Source: an uncultured Clostridia bacterium (GTDB lineage Bacteria; Bacillota; Clostridia; Christensenellales; Aristaeellaceae). From it: DNA of 43,152 nt. The stretch spans positions 1 through 43,152 of the forward strand of contig CALGBY010000009.1 in the NCBI GenBank assembly GCA_937886445.1. Direction: 5' to 3'. The position numbers and the translations under genes were made by a program. The notes below the pieces were generated by a model that ran no database searches, was not told the origin of the DNA, and worked only from the letters and a program-made list of their open reading frames with translations. Positions 30,956-38,566 of this stretch are shown one piece after another. Numbering within the stretch: the stretch's first letter is position 1; every line of letters begins with the position of its first letter.

Positions 30956-33844
30956 ATGGAAAAAAGGATACTGAAAGCCGGTGATCTGCTTCACGGCTTC
31001 AAGGTGGAACGCATTCGTGAAAACAGCGAGATCCGCGGCCGTATGGTGGAAATGACCTTCGAAAAAACCGCTACCCCCCTCTGCTGGGTGGATAACGGCG
31101 AGGAAAACAAGCTGTTCTCCATCACCTTCAAAACTCTTCCCGAAAACAGCACGGGTGTTTTTCACATTCTGGAGCATTCCACCCTGTGCGGAAGCAAAAA
31201 GTATCCCGTGCGGGAGCCTTTTGTGGAGCTGCTCAAATCCAGCATGAACACCTTTCTCAACGCGATGACCTTTCAGGACAAAACGATGTATCCGGTATCC
31301 AGCCGCGTGGATAAGGATTATCTGAACCTTGCCGGTGTCTATATGGATGCCGTGTTCGCCCCGCGCCTGCTGGAGGATCCCAATATCTTCTATCAGGAGG
31401 GCCACCACACCGAGACAGATGAAAACGGAAAGCTGTCCTACAAGGGCGTCGTGTTCAACGAGATGAAGGGCGCCATGAGCGGAGCGGACCGCGTGATGGG
31501 AGAAAAGATGGCCTCCCTTCTCTGCTGTGACAACAGCTACGGCTTCAACTCCGGCGGAGATCCGGAGGTGATCCCCGATCTGACATACGAAGCGTTCTGT
31601 GAAACCTACCGCCGCTTCTATCATCCCTCCAACGCCTTCGTGTTCCTGGACGGTGATATCCCTCTTGATGAAACGCTCATCCTCCTCGAGGAATATTTCT
31701 CAGCCTTTGACAGGAGGGAGGATCTGCCCGTCGTTGTTCCCCAACAGCCCAAAGCCTGCGAGGACAGCGTGGAATTCGAGATCGGTGCCGAGGAAGATAC
31801 AGAAAACAAAGGGCGTCTGTCCTTCGCGCGCCTTGTGGGCACTTATGAAGACAAGGAAAAGCTGCTTGCAGCCGATATCCTGTGCGATGTGCTCTGCGGA
31901 AGCAATGAAAGCCCGCTCAAACGCGCCGTGCTGGAAAGCGGTCTCGCGCAGGATATGAGCCTGGGCATCGACAATGAAATGTATCAGCCTGAGATATTCA
32001 TGGATCTCATCAATATCAACGACGGCTGCGAGCAGGAGCTGATCTCGCTCATCCGCGGCAAGCTGCGTGAGCTGATCCGGGCCGGGCTTGATAAGAAGGC
32101 CATCGAGGCGGCGATCAACCGCAACGAATTCCACGCCCGCGAGCCCGAAGAGCCTCAGGGGCTCATCCGCGCCATAGAAGCGCTCTCCGGCTGGCTGCAC
32201 GGAGGAGACCCGCTTCGTTTCTGCACCTGCGACGGCGATTTCAAAGCCGTACGCGAAATGATGGAGACCGGCGCGTTCGACCGCCTTGCCGAAGAGATCT
32301 TCCTTGATGAAGACGGCATCTGCGTGCTGCACGGCATTCCCAGCAAAACTGTGGGAGACGAAAAGCGCGAAAAAGAAGAAAAGCGTCTTCAGGAAGAGCT
32401 TGACCGGATGAGCGAAAAGGATATTGAGGCGCTGAAGGAAGCAAATGACAGGCTGGTAAAGTGGCAGCAGACTCCGGACAGTGAGGAAAGCCTTGCCACC
32501 CTTCCCCTGCTGGATCTTTCCGATGTGAACCCCGAGCCCTTCTTCACAGACAGCATCGAGGGCGAGCAGGCGGGCGTGAAAACAGTATTCCATCCGGTCT
32601 CCTGCCACGGCATCCATCATATCGCCCTCTGGTTCAGTCTGGGAGATCTCGACCTCGCGGAGCTGGCAAAGGTCAATTTTGTGTGCGATCTGTTTGCCTC
32701 CATGCCCACCGGCCGCCTCGGCATCCTTGAACTGGAACAGGAGATCAAAAACAGCTTCGGGCGGATCTCCTTCAAGGTACAGAGCATAAGCCGCCTCAAT
32801 GACCGCGCCCATACTGCCCCCTATCTTGTCGTCAGCTTCAGTGTGCTGGATGACAAGCTGGAAAGCGCTCTGGCGCTGCTGCATGAGATCATAACCGACA
32901 CCCGCTTTGACCTTACGGACCGTATCCGCGAGCGCGTGATGCAGGCTGAGGAAATGAGCAAGCAGGCAGGCGCTCAGGCAGGCCATATTTACGGTCTTGT
33001 CGCCGCCGCCTCCCGCTATTCCGCCGATGCCGCCGTCAGAGAAGTGCTGAACGGCTCCACGGCTCTGAACACGCTGCACGCGTTCGCGAAGGATTTTGAC
33101 GGCCATATCGGAGAGATGATCGAAGAGGCCCAAAAGGTGATGAAGCAGGTATTCTGCCGCAGCCGCCTTACCGCGACCGTGAGCGGAGACACCCCCTGCG
33201 ATCTTTCTTCCTTCCTAGAGAAGCTGCCGCTCGGTGAAAAAGTGCCGGAGCTGGCCGCCTATTCCGTTTCACTGCCCGCGCGGCTCGGTCTGCGCACCAC
33301 GGCACAGATCAGCTTTGCTGAGCAAAGCTGGCATCTTGACGAAGCAGGAAAGCAGTTTGACGGAAGCATGCTGGTCGCGTCCAATATCATCAGCCTCTGC
33401 TGCCTGTGGAACAAGGTACGCGTACAGGGCGGCGCGTACGGCTGCAACATGCGCGCCTCGCTTCGCGGCTCGCTGGATACCTATTCCTATCGCGATCCCT
33501 CCCCTGCCCGCACGCTTAATGTGTATAAAGAAGCCGCCGCGTTCCTGAGGGAAATGGTAAGCAGCGGCGAAAAGCTGGATAAATATATCATCTCCACCGT
33601 TTCCAATACCGATCCGCTCAGTTCTCCCCGTGAGACCGGCATCACGGCCGACCTTCGCTACTTCGGAAGGATCAGCCGTGAAGAAGAGCGGAAGCAGCGC
33701 AAAGCCATGCTTGAGACCGTCCCCTCAGACCTTCTCCGTTTTGCCGATATTCTGGATCAGTTCGCGGCAAACGGCGCTGTATGCGTGGTCGGCCATGACG
33801 CGGCGCTCAAAGAATGCGATCTGGATGAGATCCGCGACCTGTGA
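30956..33844 (+). CDS. M16C family zinc peptidase, PreP (presequence protease)-like
   Basis: 962 aa, the usual size of a PreP/falcilysin-type M16C enzyme in which the two halves form a chamber that degrades peptides. The inverted zinc motif HILEH lies at 70-74 and the downstream glutamate is in VVFNEMKG (E169). KKYPVREPFVELLKSSMNTFLNAMT is given here only as the family region at ~81-104. The C-terminal half has ARLGLRTTAQISF and the RGSLDTYSYRDPSPARTL region typical of M16C. No signal peptide is seen, so it is probably cytoplasmic; it could process peptides imported by the opp systems (inference). The start follows an AAAGGA. It is transcribed alone and ends at a bidirectional terminator. Confidence 0.94.
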   Translation: MEKRILKAGDLLHGFKVERIRENSEIRGRMVEMTFEKTATPLCWVDNGEENKLFSITFKTLPENSTGVFHILEHSTLCGSKKYPVREPFVELLKSSMNTFLNAMTFQDKTMYPVSSRVDKDYLNLAGVYMDAVFAPRLLEDPNIFYQEGHHTETDENGKLSYKGVVFNEMKGAMSGADRVMGEKMASLLCCDNSYGFNSGGDPEVIPDLTYEAFCETYRRFYHPSNAFVFLDGDIPLDETLILLEEYFSAFDRREDLPVVVPQQPKACEDSVEFEIGAEEDTENKGRLSFARLVGTYEDKEKLLAADILCDVLCGSNESPLKRAVLESGLAQDMSLGIDNEMYQPEIFMDLININDGCEQELISLIRGKLRELIRAGLDKKAIEAAINRNEFHAREPEEPQGLIRAIEALSGWLHGGDPLRFCTCDGDFKAVREMMETGAFDRLAEEIFLDEDGICVLHGIPSKTVGDEKREKEEKRLQEELDRMSEKDIEALKEANDRLVKWQQTPDSEESLATLPLLDLSDVNPEPFFTDSIEGEQAGVKTVFHPVSCHGIHHIALWFSLGDLDLAELAKVNFVCDLFASMPTGRLGILELEQEIKNSFGRISFKVQSISRLNDRAHTAPYLVVSFSVLDDKLESALALLHEIITDTRFDLTDRIRERVMQAEEMSKQAGAQAGHIYGLVAAASRYSADAAVREVLNGSTALNTLHAFAKDFDGHIGEMIEEAQKVMKQVFCRSRLTATVSGDTPCDLSSFLEKLPLGEKVPELAAYSVSLPARLGLRTTAQISFAEQSWHLDEAGKQFDGSMLVASNIISLCCLWNKVRVQGGAYGCNMRASLRGSLDTYSYRDPSPARTLNVYKEAAAFLREMVSSGEKLDKYIISTVSNTDPLSSPRETGITADLRYFGRISREEERKQRKAMLETVPSDLLRFADILDQFAANGAVCVVGHDAALKECDLDEIRDL

Positions 33845-33872
33845 CCGGTAAAGCACCAAACGATAAAAACAT

Positions 33873-33913
33873 GCGGGACCGCTTCGGATGCCTCGACATC
33901 CCGGCGGTCCCGC
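33873..33913. terminator. Bidirectional terminator between the M16 peptidase and asnA
   Basis: GCGGGACCGC (33873-33882) pairs perfectly with 33904-33913; inside, GGATG (33886-33890) pairs with CATCC (33897-33901). T-rich tails follow on + (TTTCCGTTTTTTATC) and on - (ATGTTTTTATCG). Confidence 0.9.
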
Positions 33914-33941
33914 TTACTGTTTCCGTTTTTTATCACTGCTG

Positions 33942-34949
33942 TTACAGCAGCTTTACATGATGCTCCGCGCAGATCCTGCGCGTATCCTCGTCCCAGCTGG
34001 AGGACTGCACCTCACCGATGTGCGCCTTGTGAAGCAGCTGCATACACAGGCGGCTCTGGCCGATGCCGCCGCCCACGGTATAGGGCAGTTCACCGGCAAG
34101 CAGCATTTTATGGAAGGGAAGCTCTCTTCTTTCATCATGTCCCGACAGGGTGAGCTGCCTGTCAAGGGATTCCGGCGATACGCGGATACCCATGGAGGAG
34201 ATCTCCAGCGCGCAGCCCAGGATATCGTTCCACAGCATGATATCACAGTTCAGGTCCCAGTCATCATAGTCCGGCGCGCGTCCGTCGTGGGGCTTGCCGG
34301 AGCGCAGCTTTTTGCCGATCTGCATGATGCAGGTGGTGGGATGATCCTTCACATACGCGTTTTCGCGTTCCTTACCCGTCATATCGGGGTAAAGATCCTC
34401 CAGCTCCTGTGTGGTGATGAAAGACACCGTGCGGTGCACATTGCGCTTCAGTACGGGATACTTCCATCCAAGCACATCCGCCGTCATACAAATGGCGCTC
34501 ACGATCCGTTCCACCGTCTGCTTCAGCAGCTCCGGCGTGCGATCCTCCCTGCGTATCACCTTTTCCCAGTCCCACTGATCCACATATACGCTGTGCAGGT
34601 TATCCAGCGTTTCATCTCTGCGGATGGCGTTCATATCGGTATACAGCCCGCTTCCCTCGGGAAAACCGTACACCTTCAGCGCAAGGCGTTTCCATTTTGC
34701 AAGAGAATGCACCACCTGCGCGTTTCTGCCCGTTTCGAGCAGGTCAAAGCTCACCGGGCGCTCAACACCGTTCAGGTCATCATTCAGGCCGCTTCCCTCA
34801 TCCACAAAAAGCGGTGCGGAAACACGACGCAGATCCAGCGCCCTGCAGAGGTTTTCCTGAAAGGTCTTTTTGATCAGTTCGATCGCGTCCTGCGTTTCAT
34901 AAAGGTTAAGGAGAGAAGCATATCCCTCCGGAATCACTGTACGGCTCAT
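33942..34949 (-). CDS. asnA: Aspartate-ammonia ligase
   Basis: 335-aa ammonia-dependent asparagine synthetase, related in fold to class II aspartyl-tRNA synthetases. ISVSAPLF-type N-terminal sequence appears as RRVSAPLFVDEGSGLNDDLNG, here split around SGLNDDLNG; then VERPVSF, QVVHSLAKWKR, GLYTDMNAIRRDE, HSVYVDQWDWEKVI and, at the end, ELPYTVGGGIGQSRLCM. All are strong AsnA signatures and the length is right. The start follows a GGAGG ribosome site. It has its own promoter and a bidirectional terminator. Confidence 0.97.
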   Translation of the reverse strand: MSRTVIPEGYASLLNLYETQDAIELIKKTFQENLCRALDLRRVSAPLFVDEGSGLNDDLNGVERPVSFDLLETGRNAQVVHSLAKWKRLALKVYGFPEGSGLYTDMNAIRRDETLDNLHSVYVDQWDWEKVIRREDRTPELLKQTVERIVSAICMTADVLGWKYPVLKRNVHRTVSFITTQELEDLYPDMTGKERENAYVKDHPTTCIMQIGKKLRSGKPHDGRAPDYDDWDLNCDIMLWNDILGCALEISSMGIRVSPESLDRQLTLSGHDERRELPFHKMLLAGELPYTVGGGIGQSRLCMQLLHKAHIGEVQSSSWDEDTRRICAEHHVKLL

Positions 34950-34992
34950 TTCTGCCTCCGTGTATCCCCCTCAGGGGAAAATACCAGCAAAT

Positions 34993-35022
34993 ATTATAAA
35001 AAGGCGCCGCGCCTCCTGTCAA
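34993..35022 (-). promoter_or_regulatory. asnA promoter with a hairpin in the spacer
   Basis: On the - strand TTGACA (35022-35017), an 18-base spacer and TATAAT (34998-34993). The spacer contains AGGCG-CGG-CGCCT (35014-35002) followed by TTTTT, which looks like a short terminator for the operon upstream. The two signals therefore overlap. Confidence 0.78.
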
Positions 35023-35049
35023 GGCGGATACAGTTAATAAACAAAGCGT

Positions 35050-35745
35050 TTATCTCGCGTAATAGCCTGTGCGCACTTCCTCGGCAAACTGTTCTCTGCC
35101 CGGCAGCTCCGTTTCCAGCGCGCGCAGCGCGGCCGCCTCACAGTCATAGGGCACCGAGACCATCGTGAATGAAATGGGGCACCGTTTTTCTTCACCGATC
35201 TCCCCTTCCATGATGCAGTACTGTACTTCGTTGATCCCCAGGCCGTTTCCCACGCTTCCGCAATTGATGATCTGCATATGATGCCCCGGCAGACGCACCC
35301 CCATACGGTGTGTATCGGCCCAGAGCAGGATATCCGCGTTTTCACCAAGCAGAGAAGCAAATTTCGAGGATTCATCCTGTACAAACAGCAGCGGATCCAT
35401 CAACGGGCGTCCGTGCATCATGCGCACCCGTCTTCCGCTCACGGTCACTTCCTTTTCAAGCGGGAGAGAGCGCAGAAAAGCCATCCGTTCCTCACCCAGC
35501 TGTTTCCAGTAGTATTCGTCTCTCGGATACTCCCTGAACCCGATCCCGCTGTCCCAGTTTCCGCGGAGGATCAATTCCGAATGCGCCCTTGCCCAGTCAC
35601 AGGTCACATCATTGTCGGGACCCTTTCCCACAATATCACCGAGGCACCACAGTCTGGTCAGCCCGCGCTCCGCAAGATCCTTTTCAAAAGCCCTGAGAGC
35701 CGGAATATTTCCGTGCAGATCGGCATATACGGCAATTCTCGTCAT
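35050..35745 (-). CDS. Calcineurin-like metallophosphoesterase, YfcE/MJ0936-like
   Basis: 231 aa. Metal-site motifs: YADLHGNIPAL (DLH at 9-11), CLGDIVGKGPD, LRGNWD in place of the usual GNHD, a GHH near residue 155 and INCGSVG. The DLHGN and GSVG forms match the YfcE/serine-threonine phosphatase-like subgroup, which includes small-molecule phosphodiesterases. The natural substrate is unknown. The start overlaps the stop of the upstream amidotransferase-like gene as ATGA. Confidence 0.87.
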   Translation of the reverse strand: MTRIAVYADLHGNIPALRAFEKDLAERGLTRLWCLGDIVGKGPDNDVTCDWARAHSELILRGNWDSGIGFREYPRDEYYWKQLGEERMAFLRSLPLEKEVTVSGRRVRMMHGRPLMDPLLFVQDESSKFASLLGENADILLWADTHRMGVRLPGHHMQIINCGSVGNGLGINEVQYCIMEGEIGEEKRCPISFTMVSVPYDCEAAALRALETELPGREQFAEEVRTGYYAR

Positions 35746-36461
35746 TTGCGATTCCTTTCGGCTGCTGAAACAAAAGTATCAAAAACACGCTGCATTTCGG
35801 GATATCTTTCCGCCATGGATTCCGGATGCCACTGGATCCCCAGCAGAAACGGATACTCCGCAGTATCCTTTTCGATTCCCTCCGTGACACCGTCCTCAGA
35901 GCGGCAGCAGATCCTCATGCCGGGCGCGGGGTCCTTAACCGCCTGATGGTGACGGCTGTTCACGATGATCTCACGGCACCCGAAAATGCTGTACAAAAGC
36001 GAATCCTTCCCGATCCGGTTTTTATGCACACCGTCTGCGGGCAGATCACTGCGGGGATGCGTGAGCGTGTGAGGCACCTGCAGCGCGATATCCTGATACA
36101 GCGTTCCGCCAAGCGCGGCGTTCATCAGCTGCACGCCGCGGCAGATGCCGAGAACGGGCTTTTTCAGCCTCATGAACGCCTCCAGCAGCAGCTTTTCAGA
36201 AAGATCGCGTTCCGCGCTCACCGCCCCGCAATACAGGTTTTCCTCACCGTACATTTCAGGAGACACATCCTCCCCTCCTGAAAGCAGCAGGCCGTCCGCC
36301 AGCGCGGCCCATCGCTCCGCTTCCACGGCATCCTTCACAAACGGTCCCACGGCAGGCTGCGCGCCCGCGCGCGCGATCGCCTCAGCATAATCTCTGTTCA
36401 GGTGATAATAAGCACCGTTTGCGCTGCATTTGATAAACGGTGTGATCAGGATCAAAGCCAT
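35742..36461 (-). CDS. Gamma-glutamyl-gamma-aminobutyrate hydrolase family protein (class I glutamine amidotransferase-like, C26)
   Basis: 239 aa with the PuuD/peptidase C26 signatures: DGLLLSGGEDVSPEMYG, nucleophile C107 in LGICRGVQLMN, GGTLYQDI, VNSRHHQAV and the H212-E214 pair in QWHPES. Family members hydrolyse gamma-glutamyl bonds, for example gamma-glutamyl-GABA in putrescine breakdown. No other puu gene is nearby, so the substrate is open. It sits 20 bases after the Smr gene and overlaps the phosphoesterase gene by 4 bases. Confidence 0.9.
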   Translation of the reverse strand: MALILITPFIKCSANGAYYHLNRDYAEAIARAGAQPAVGPFVKDAVEAERWAALADGLLLSGGEDVSPEMYGEENLYCGAVSAERDLSEKLLLEAFMRLKKPVLGICRGVQLMNAALGGTLYQDIALQVPHTLTHPRSDLPADGVHKNRIGKDSLLYSIFGCREIIVNSRHHQAVKDPAPGMRICCRSEDGVTEGIEKDTAEYPFLLGIQWHPESMAERYPEMQRVFDTFVSAAERNRK

Positions 36462-36481
36462 TCCTTATTCTCCTCTGTATT

Positions 36482-36733
36482 TCAAAGTTCTCGCAGCACA
36501 AGCTCCGTCTGACCTCCGTCCGGCGAAAGCACGCATCTGAGCACCCGCGGATGAGCGGCGTATCCGGCTGTCAGCGTTTTCAATGCATCGCCGCTGTTGT
36601 GCCCATGGATCACCCGGATCCTGTACACGCCGTTTCCGGCCTTTTTCAGCGCCGCGTCCAGCGCGATCCCGGCCTGATACACATTTTTTCCGTGCAGGTC
36701 CAGAGTGACCGTTCCCAAAGCCGTAAATGCCAT
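36482..36733 (-). CDS. Small Smr-domain protein
   Basis: 83 aa, consisting only of a Smr domain. TLDLHGKNVYQA holds the conserved LDLHG, and RVIHGHNSGDALK the HGxxxG loop. Smr domains are nucleic-acid nucleases, for example in the C-terminus of MutS2 or in ribosome-collision rescue factors, but a free-standing small one has no settled function. It is the first gene of a three-gene operon with the C26 hydrolase and a phosphoesterase. Confidence 0.86.
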   Translation of the reverse strand: MAFTALGTVTLDLHGKNVYQAGIALDAALKKAGNGVYRIRVIHGHNSGDALKTLTAGYAAHPRVLRCVLSPDGGQTELVLREL

Positions 36734-36772
36734 ACCGCCCCGCCTTTCTCCATCCGGCCTGATATCAGCATC

Positions 36773-36801
36773 ATTATACCGCTTTGGGCGGTATTTAACA
36801 A
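36773..36801 (-). promoter_or_regulatory. Promoter of the smr-C26-phosphoesterase operon
   Basis: On the - strand TTGTTA (36801-36796), a 17-base spacer and TATAAT (36778-36773). The spacer carries a perfect inverted repeat TACCGC-TTTGG-GCGGTA (36777-36793). Confidence 0.78.
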
Positions 36802-36803
36802 TA

Positions 36804-36832
36804 TTGCGGTATAAAAAAGAGAAGTGTATAAT
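36804..36832 (+). promoter_or_regulatory. Promoter of the caspase-like gene
   Basis: TTGCGG (36804-36809), a 17-base spacer and TATAAT (36827-36832). The GCGGTATA at 36806-36813 repeats the half site found in the divergent promoter. The leader is about 85 bases. Confidence 0.68.
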
Positions 36833-36921
36833 AAGTCAGAGGATCGTGTTCGGCCGGTCTTCAACCGCCATCGGCGTCCTGTCCGGATGCCCGGTCATTA
36901 AGATGAAAGGAGAAGGGCGGA

Positions 36922-38454
36922 ATGAAAAGAACCTTCGGGATCCCGGTACTGCTTATCGGCTTCTGCCTTTCTCTTTGTGTTTTTTCTTTTTCCCGGGCAA
37001 AGGCAGAGGACGGAAAACGCCGCGCGTTTCTGATCGGCTGCGACCGTTTCATTACCATGGAGAATACCGATCCCGCAGCAGCGACCAATATCAGGATGCT
37101 TCGTGATACCCTTATGACCGACAGCCGCGGCTGGGATGAGATCATCTGCAGGGAAAACTGTATCTCCTCCGAAAGCCGGCTTGCCGCGCTTATTGAGGAA
37201 AACTGCGGCGATTCTGAAGAAAATGACCTCACTCTGATCTATCTTGCCACCCATTCCGTAAAGACGCCGGGGCTTTCAGGCCGCGCGTTTCTCCTGTCGG
37301 ACGGAAAAACGGAGGGCCTGCTCACAGCGGAAGAGCTTTTTGACCTTCTATCCGGTATAAAAGGGAAAATATGGATCATCGCGGACAGTTGCAACAGCGG
37401 CTTTCTGATATCCAAGGGAATGGATGACACGCCGGGAGGAAACCTGTTTTCGGGAGACCGCTTCAGCATTCTGTGCTCCGCCGGCAGCGATGAAACAAGC
37501 CTCTACTGGGTAGACGGTGTGGACCCGTTCCGCAGAAACGGAGCCGGCTTCTTCTGCACGGCGCTGTGTACGGGGCTCGGGTACGGCGGCGGCCGCGAAG
37601 CGGACAGCAACCGGGACGGAAGGATCACGCTGCGCGAGATCCGCGATTATGTCGCGGCATCCTGCGGCACATCTCTTTGCCGCTCCTACCCGGAGGACGG
37701 CAGTGACAGAGTGCTCTTTGAGTACGACCCCTCCGGTGAATTTGAAAAAGAGCGCACCGTCAGCGATGTCTATTTCGCGGGTGATTCGCTTTTGCCCGGG
37801 GAGGACAGCGTATATTTCAGCTACACGCTTACCGTTCCCGCTCAGGTGTTCTACCGCACGGTATACAGAACCGGCAGCACCTGGGATTTTGAGCATGCCG
37901 TTTGCTTCGCGGACAGTGAAAACGATGACCTGCTTTCTCCCGGCTGCAAGGAACGGTCCCTTTCGCTTGAGCGAAAGGAGACCGGCGAAAACGGCTATAT
38001 TCTGGTGCAGATCTACTCATCGGCATCCGGTGCCCCCGTACTTGAATACTCAAAGGTGCTTTCCGTTCTGTCAGAGGAGGACGGCGTGCTTTATCTTCCG
38101 GAAGAAAAAGCCGGGTCGTTTTCACCCGCCCGGGGAGAGGAAATGAAGATCATCGCCTCCTCTTCCCTGCCGTGTCTGCTCACGGCACGCGTCCTCGACG
38201 AAAACAGAGATACCGTATGTTACCTCTGTTCCGGCCTTTCCACCCGTCCGTCCGGCACCGGTGCCGAGGGTGCCGCGCTCATATGGAATGGAAAGACCTC
38301 CCGCGGAGAGGCTGCACCGGCAGGATATTATACCGTACAGGTCTCTGCTTTCTTCGGGCAGAACACCGAAACAAGTGAAACCGCGCCCTTTGAGCTCATG
38401 CCTGCCCCGGCCGTTGACGGCGCGGAGGATTCTCCTCATCCGGATCATCCTTAA
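36922..38454 (+). CDS. Secreted caspase-like protein with EF-hand and FlgD-Ig-like C-terminus
   Basis: 510 aa. A signal peptide (PVLLIGFCLSLCVFSFSRAKA) ends at ~28. Residues ~33-255 are a caspase-fold (C14) domain: RRAFLIGCDRF, then H111 in LIYLATHSV, which replaces the usual SGHG, and C157 in IWIIADSCNSG, close to the D-x-C-x-SG of the family. The dyad seems complete but the histidine context is unusual. DSNRDGRITLRE (228-239) is a full calcium-binding EF-hand loop inside the domain. Residues ~410-495 look beta-rich, with IWNGKTSRGEAAPAGYYTV like the FlgD Ig-like domain, perhaps for surface interaction. The start has a GAAAGGAGAAGGG region upstream. It is transcribed alone; no obvious partner gene was found. 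Confidence 0.85.
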   Translation: MKRTFGIPVLLIGFCLSLCVFSFSRAKAEDGKRRAFLIGCDRFITMENTDPAAATNIRMLRDTLMTDSRGWDEIICRENCISSESRLAALIEENCGDSEENDLTLIYLATHSVKTPGLSGRAFLLSDGKTEGLLTAEELFDLLSGIKGKIWIIADSCNSGFLISKGMDDTPGGNLFSGDRFSILCSAGSDETSLYWVDGVDPFRRNGAGFFCTALCTGLGYGGGREADSNRDGRITLREIRDYVAASCGTSLCRSYPEDGSDRVLFEYDPSGEFEKERTVSDVYFAGDSLLPGEDSVYFSYTLTVPAQVFYRTVYRTGSTWDFEHAVCFADSENDDLLSPGCKERSLSLERKETGENGYILVQIYSSASGAPVLEYSKVLSVLSEEDGVLYLPEEKAGSFSPARGEEMKIIASSSLPCLLTARVLDENRDTVCYLCSGLSTRPSGTGAEGAALIWNGKTSRGEAAPAGYYTVQVSAFFGQNTETSETAPFELMPAPAVDGAEDSPHPDHP

Positions 38455-38492
38455 ATCGTGCACGATATTCCTGATATTCCGGCGGATTTATG

Positions 38493-38521
38493 TTGACGTA
38501 AATGCTTACATCAGTTATAAT
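38493..38521 (+). promoter_or_regulatory. Promoter of the uxaC-eda operon
   Basis: TTGACG (38493-38498), a 17-base spacer and TATAAT (38516-38521). Transcription should start near 38528, 39 bases before the uxaC ATG. An operator-like palindrome covers the -35 box and spacer. Confidence 0.86.
38494..38513. promoter_or_regulatory. Operator-like inverted repeat in the uxaC promoter
   Basis: TGACGTAA (38494-38501) and TTACATCA (38506-38513) are inverted copies with one mismatch around ATGC. On the - strand TGTAAGCATTTACG resembles the LacI-family/cre pattern with two mismatches. A repressor bound here would block RNA polymerase, which fits substrate-dependent control of uronate genes. The regulator gene is not in the window. 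Confidence 0.55.
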
Positions 38522-38566
38522 CATGATATCCCGAACGGCATTACAAAACACCAAGGAGGATTTGTT

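Noticed and set aside
31700..33133. A 477-codon open frame antisense to the M16 peptidase gene
   Set aside because: In register with the sense codons and without recognisable motifs; the sense protein has HILEH and full M16C features.
34950..35049. T-box or other riboswitch ahead of asnA
   Set aside because: The leader between the promoter and the ATG is only about 40 bases, too short for a T-box, and no conserved T-box sequence is present.
38261..38566. N-terminal extension of uxaC by 102 codons
   Set aside because: It overlaps the caspase-like gene in another frame and includes the uxaC promoter; the ATG at 38567 has a perfect ribosome site and begins at the conserved N-terminus.
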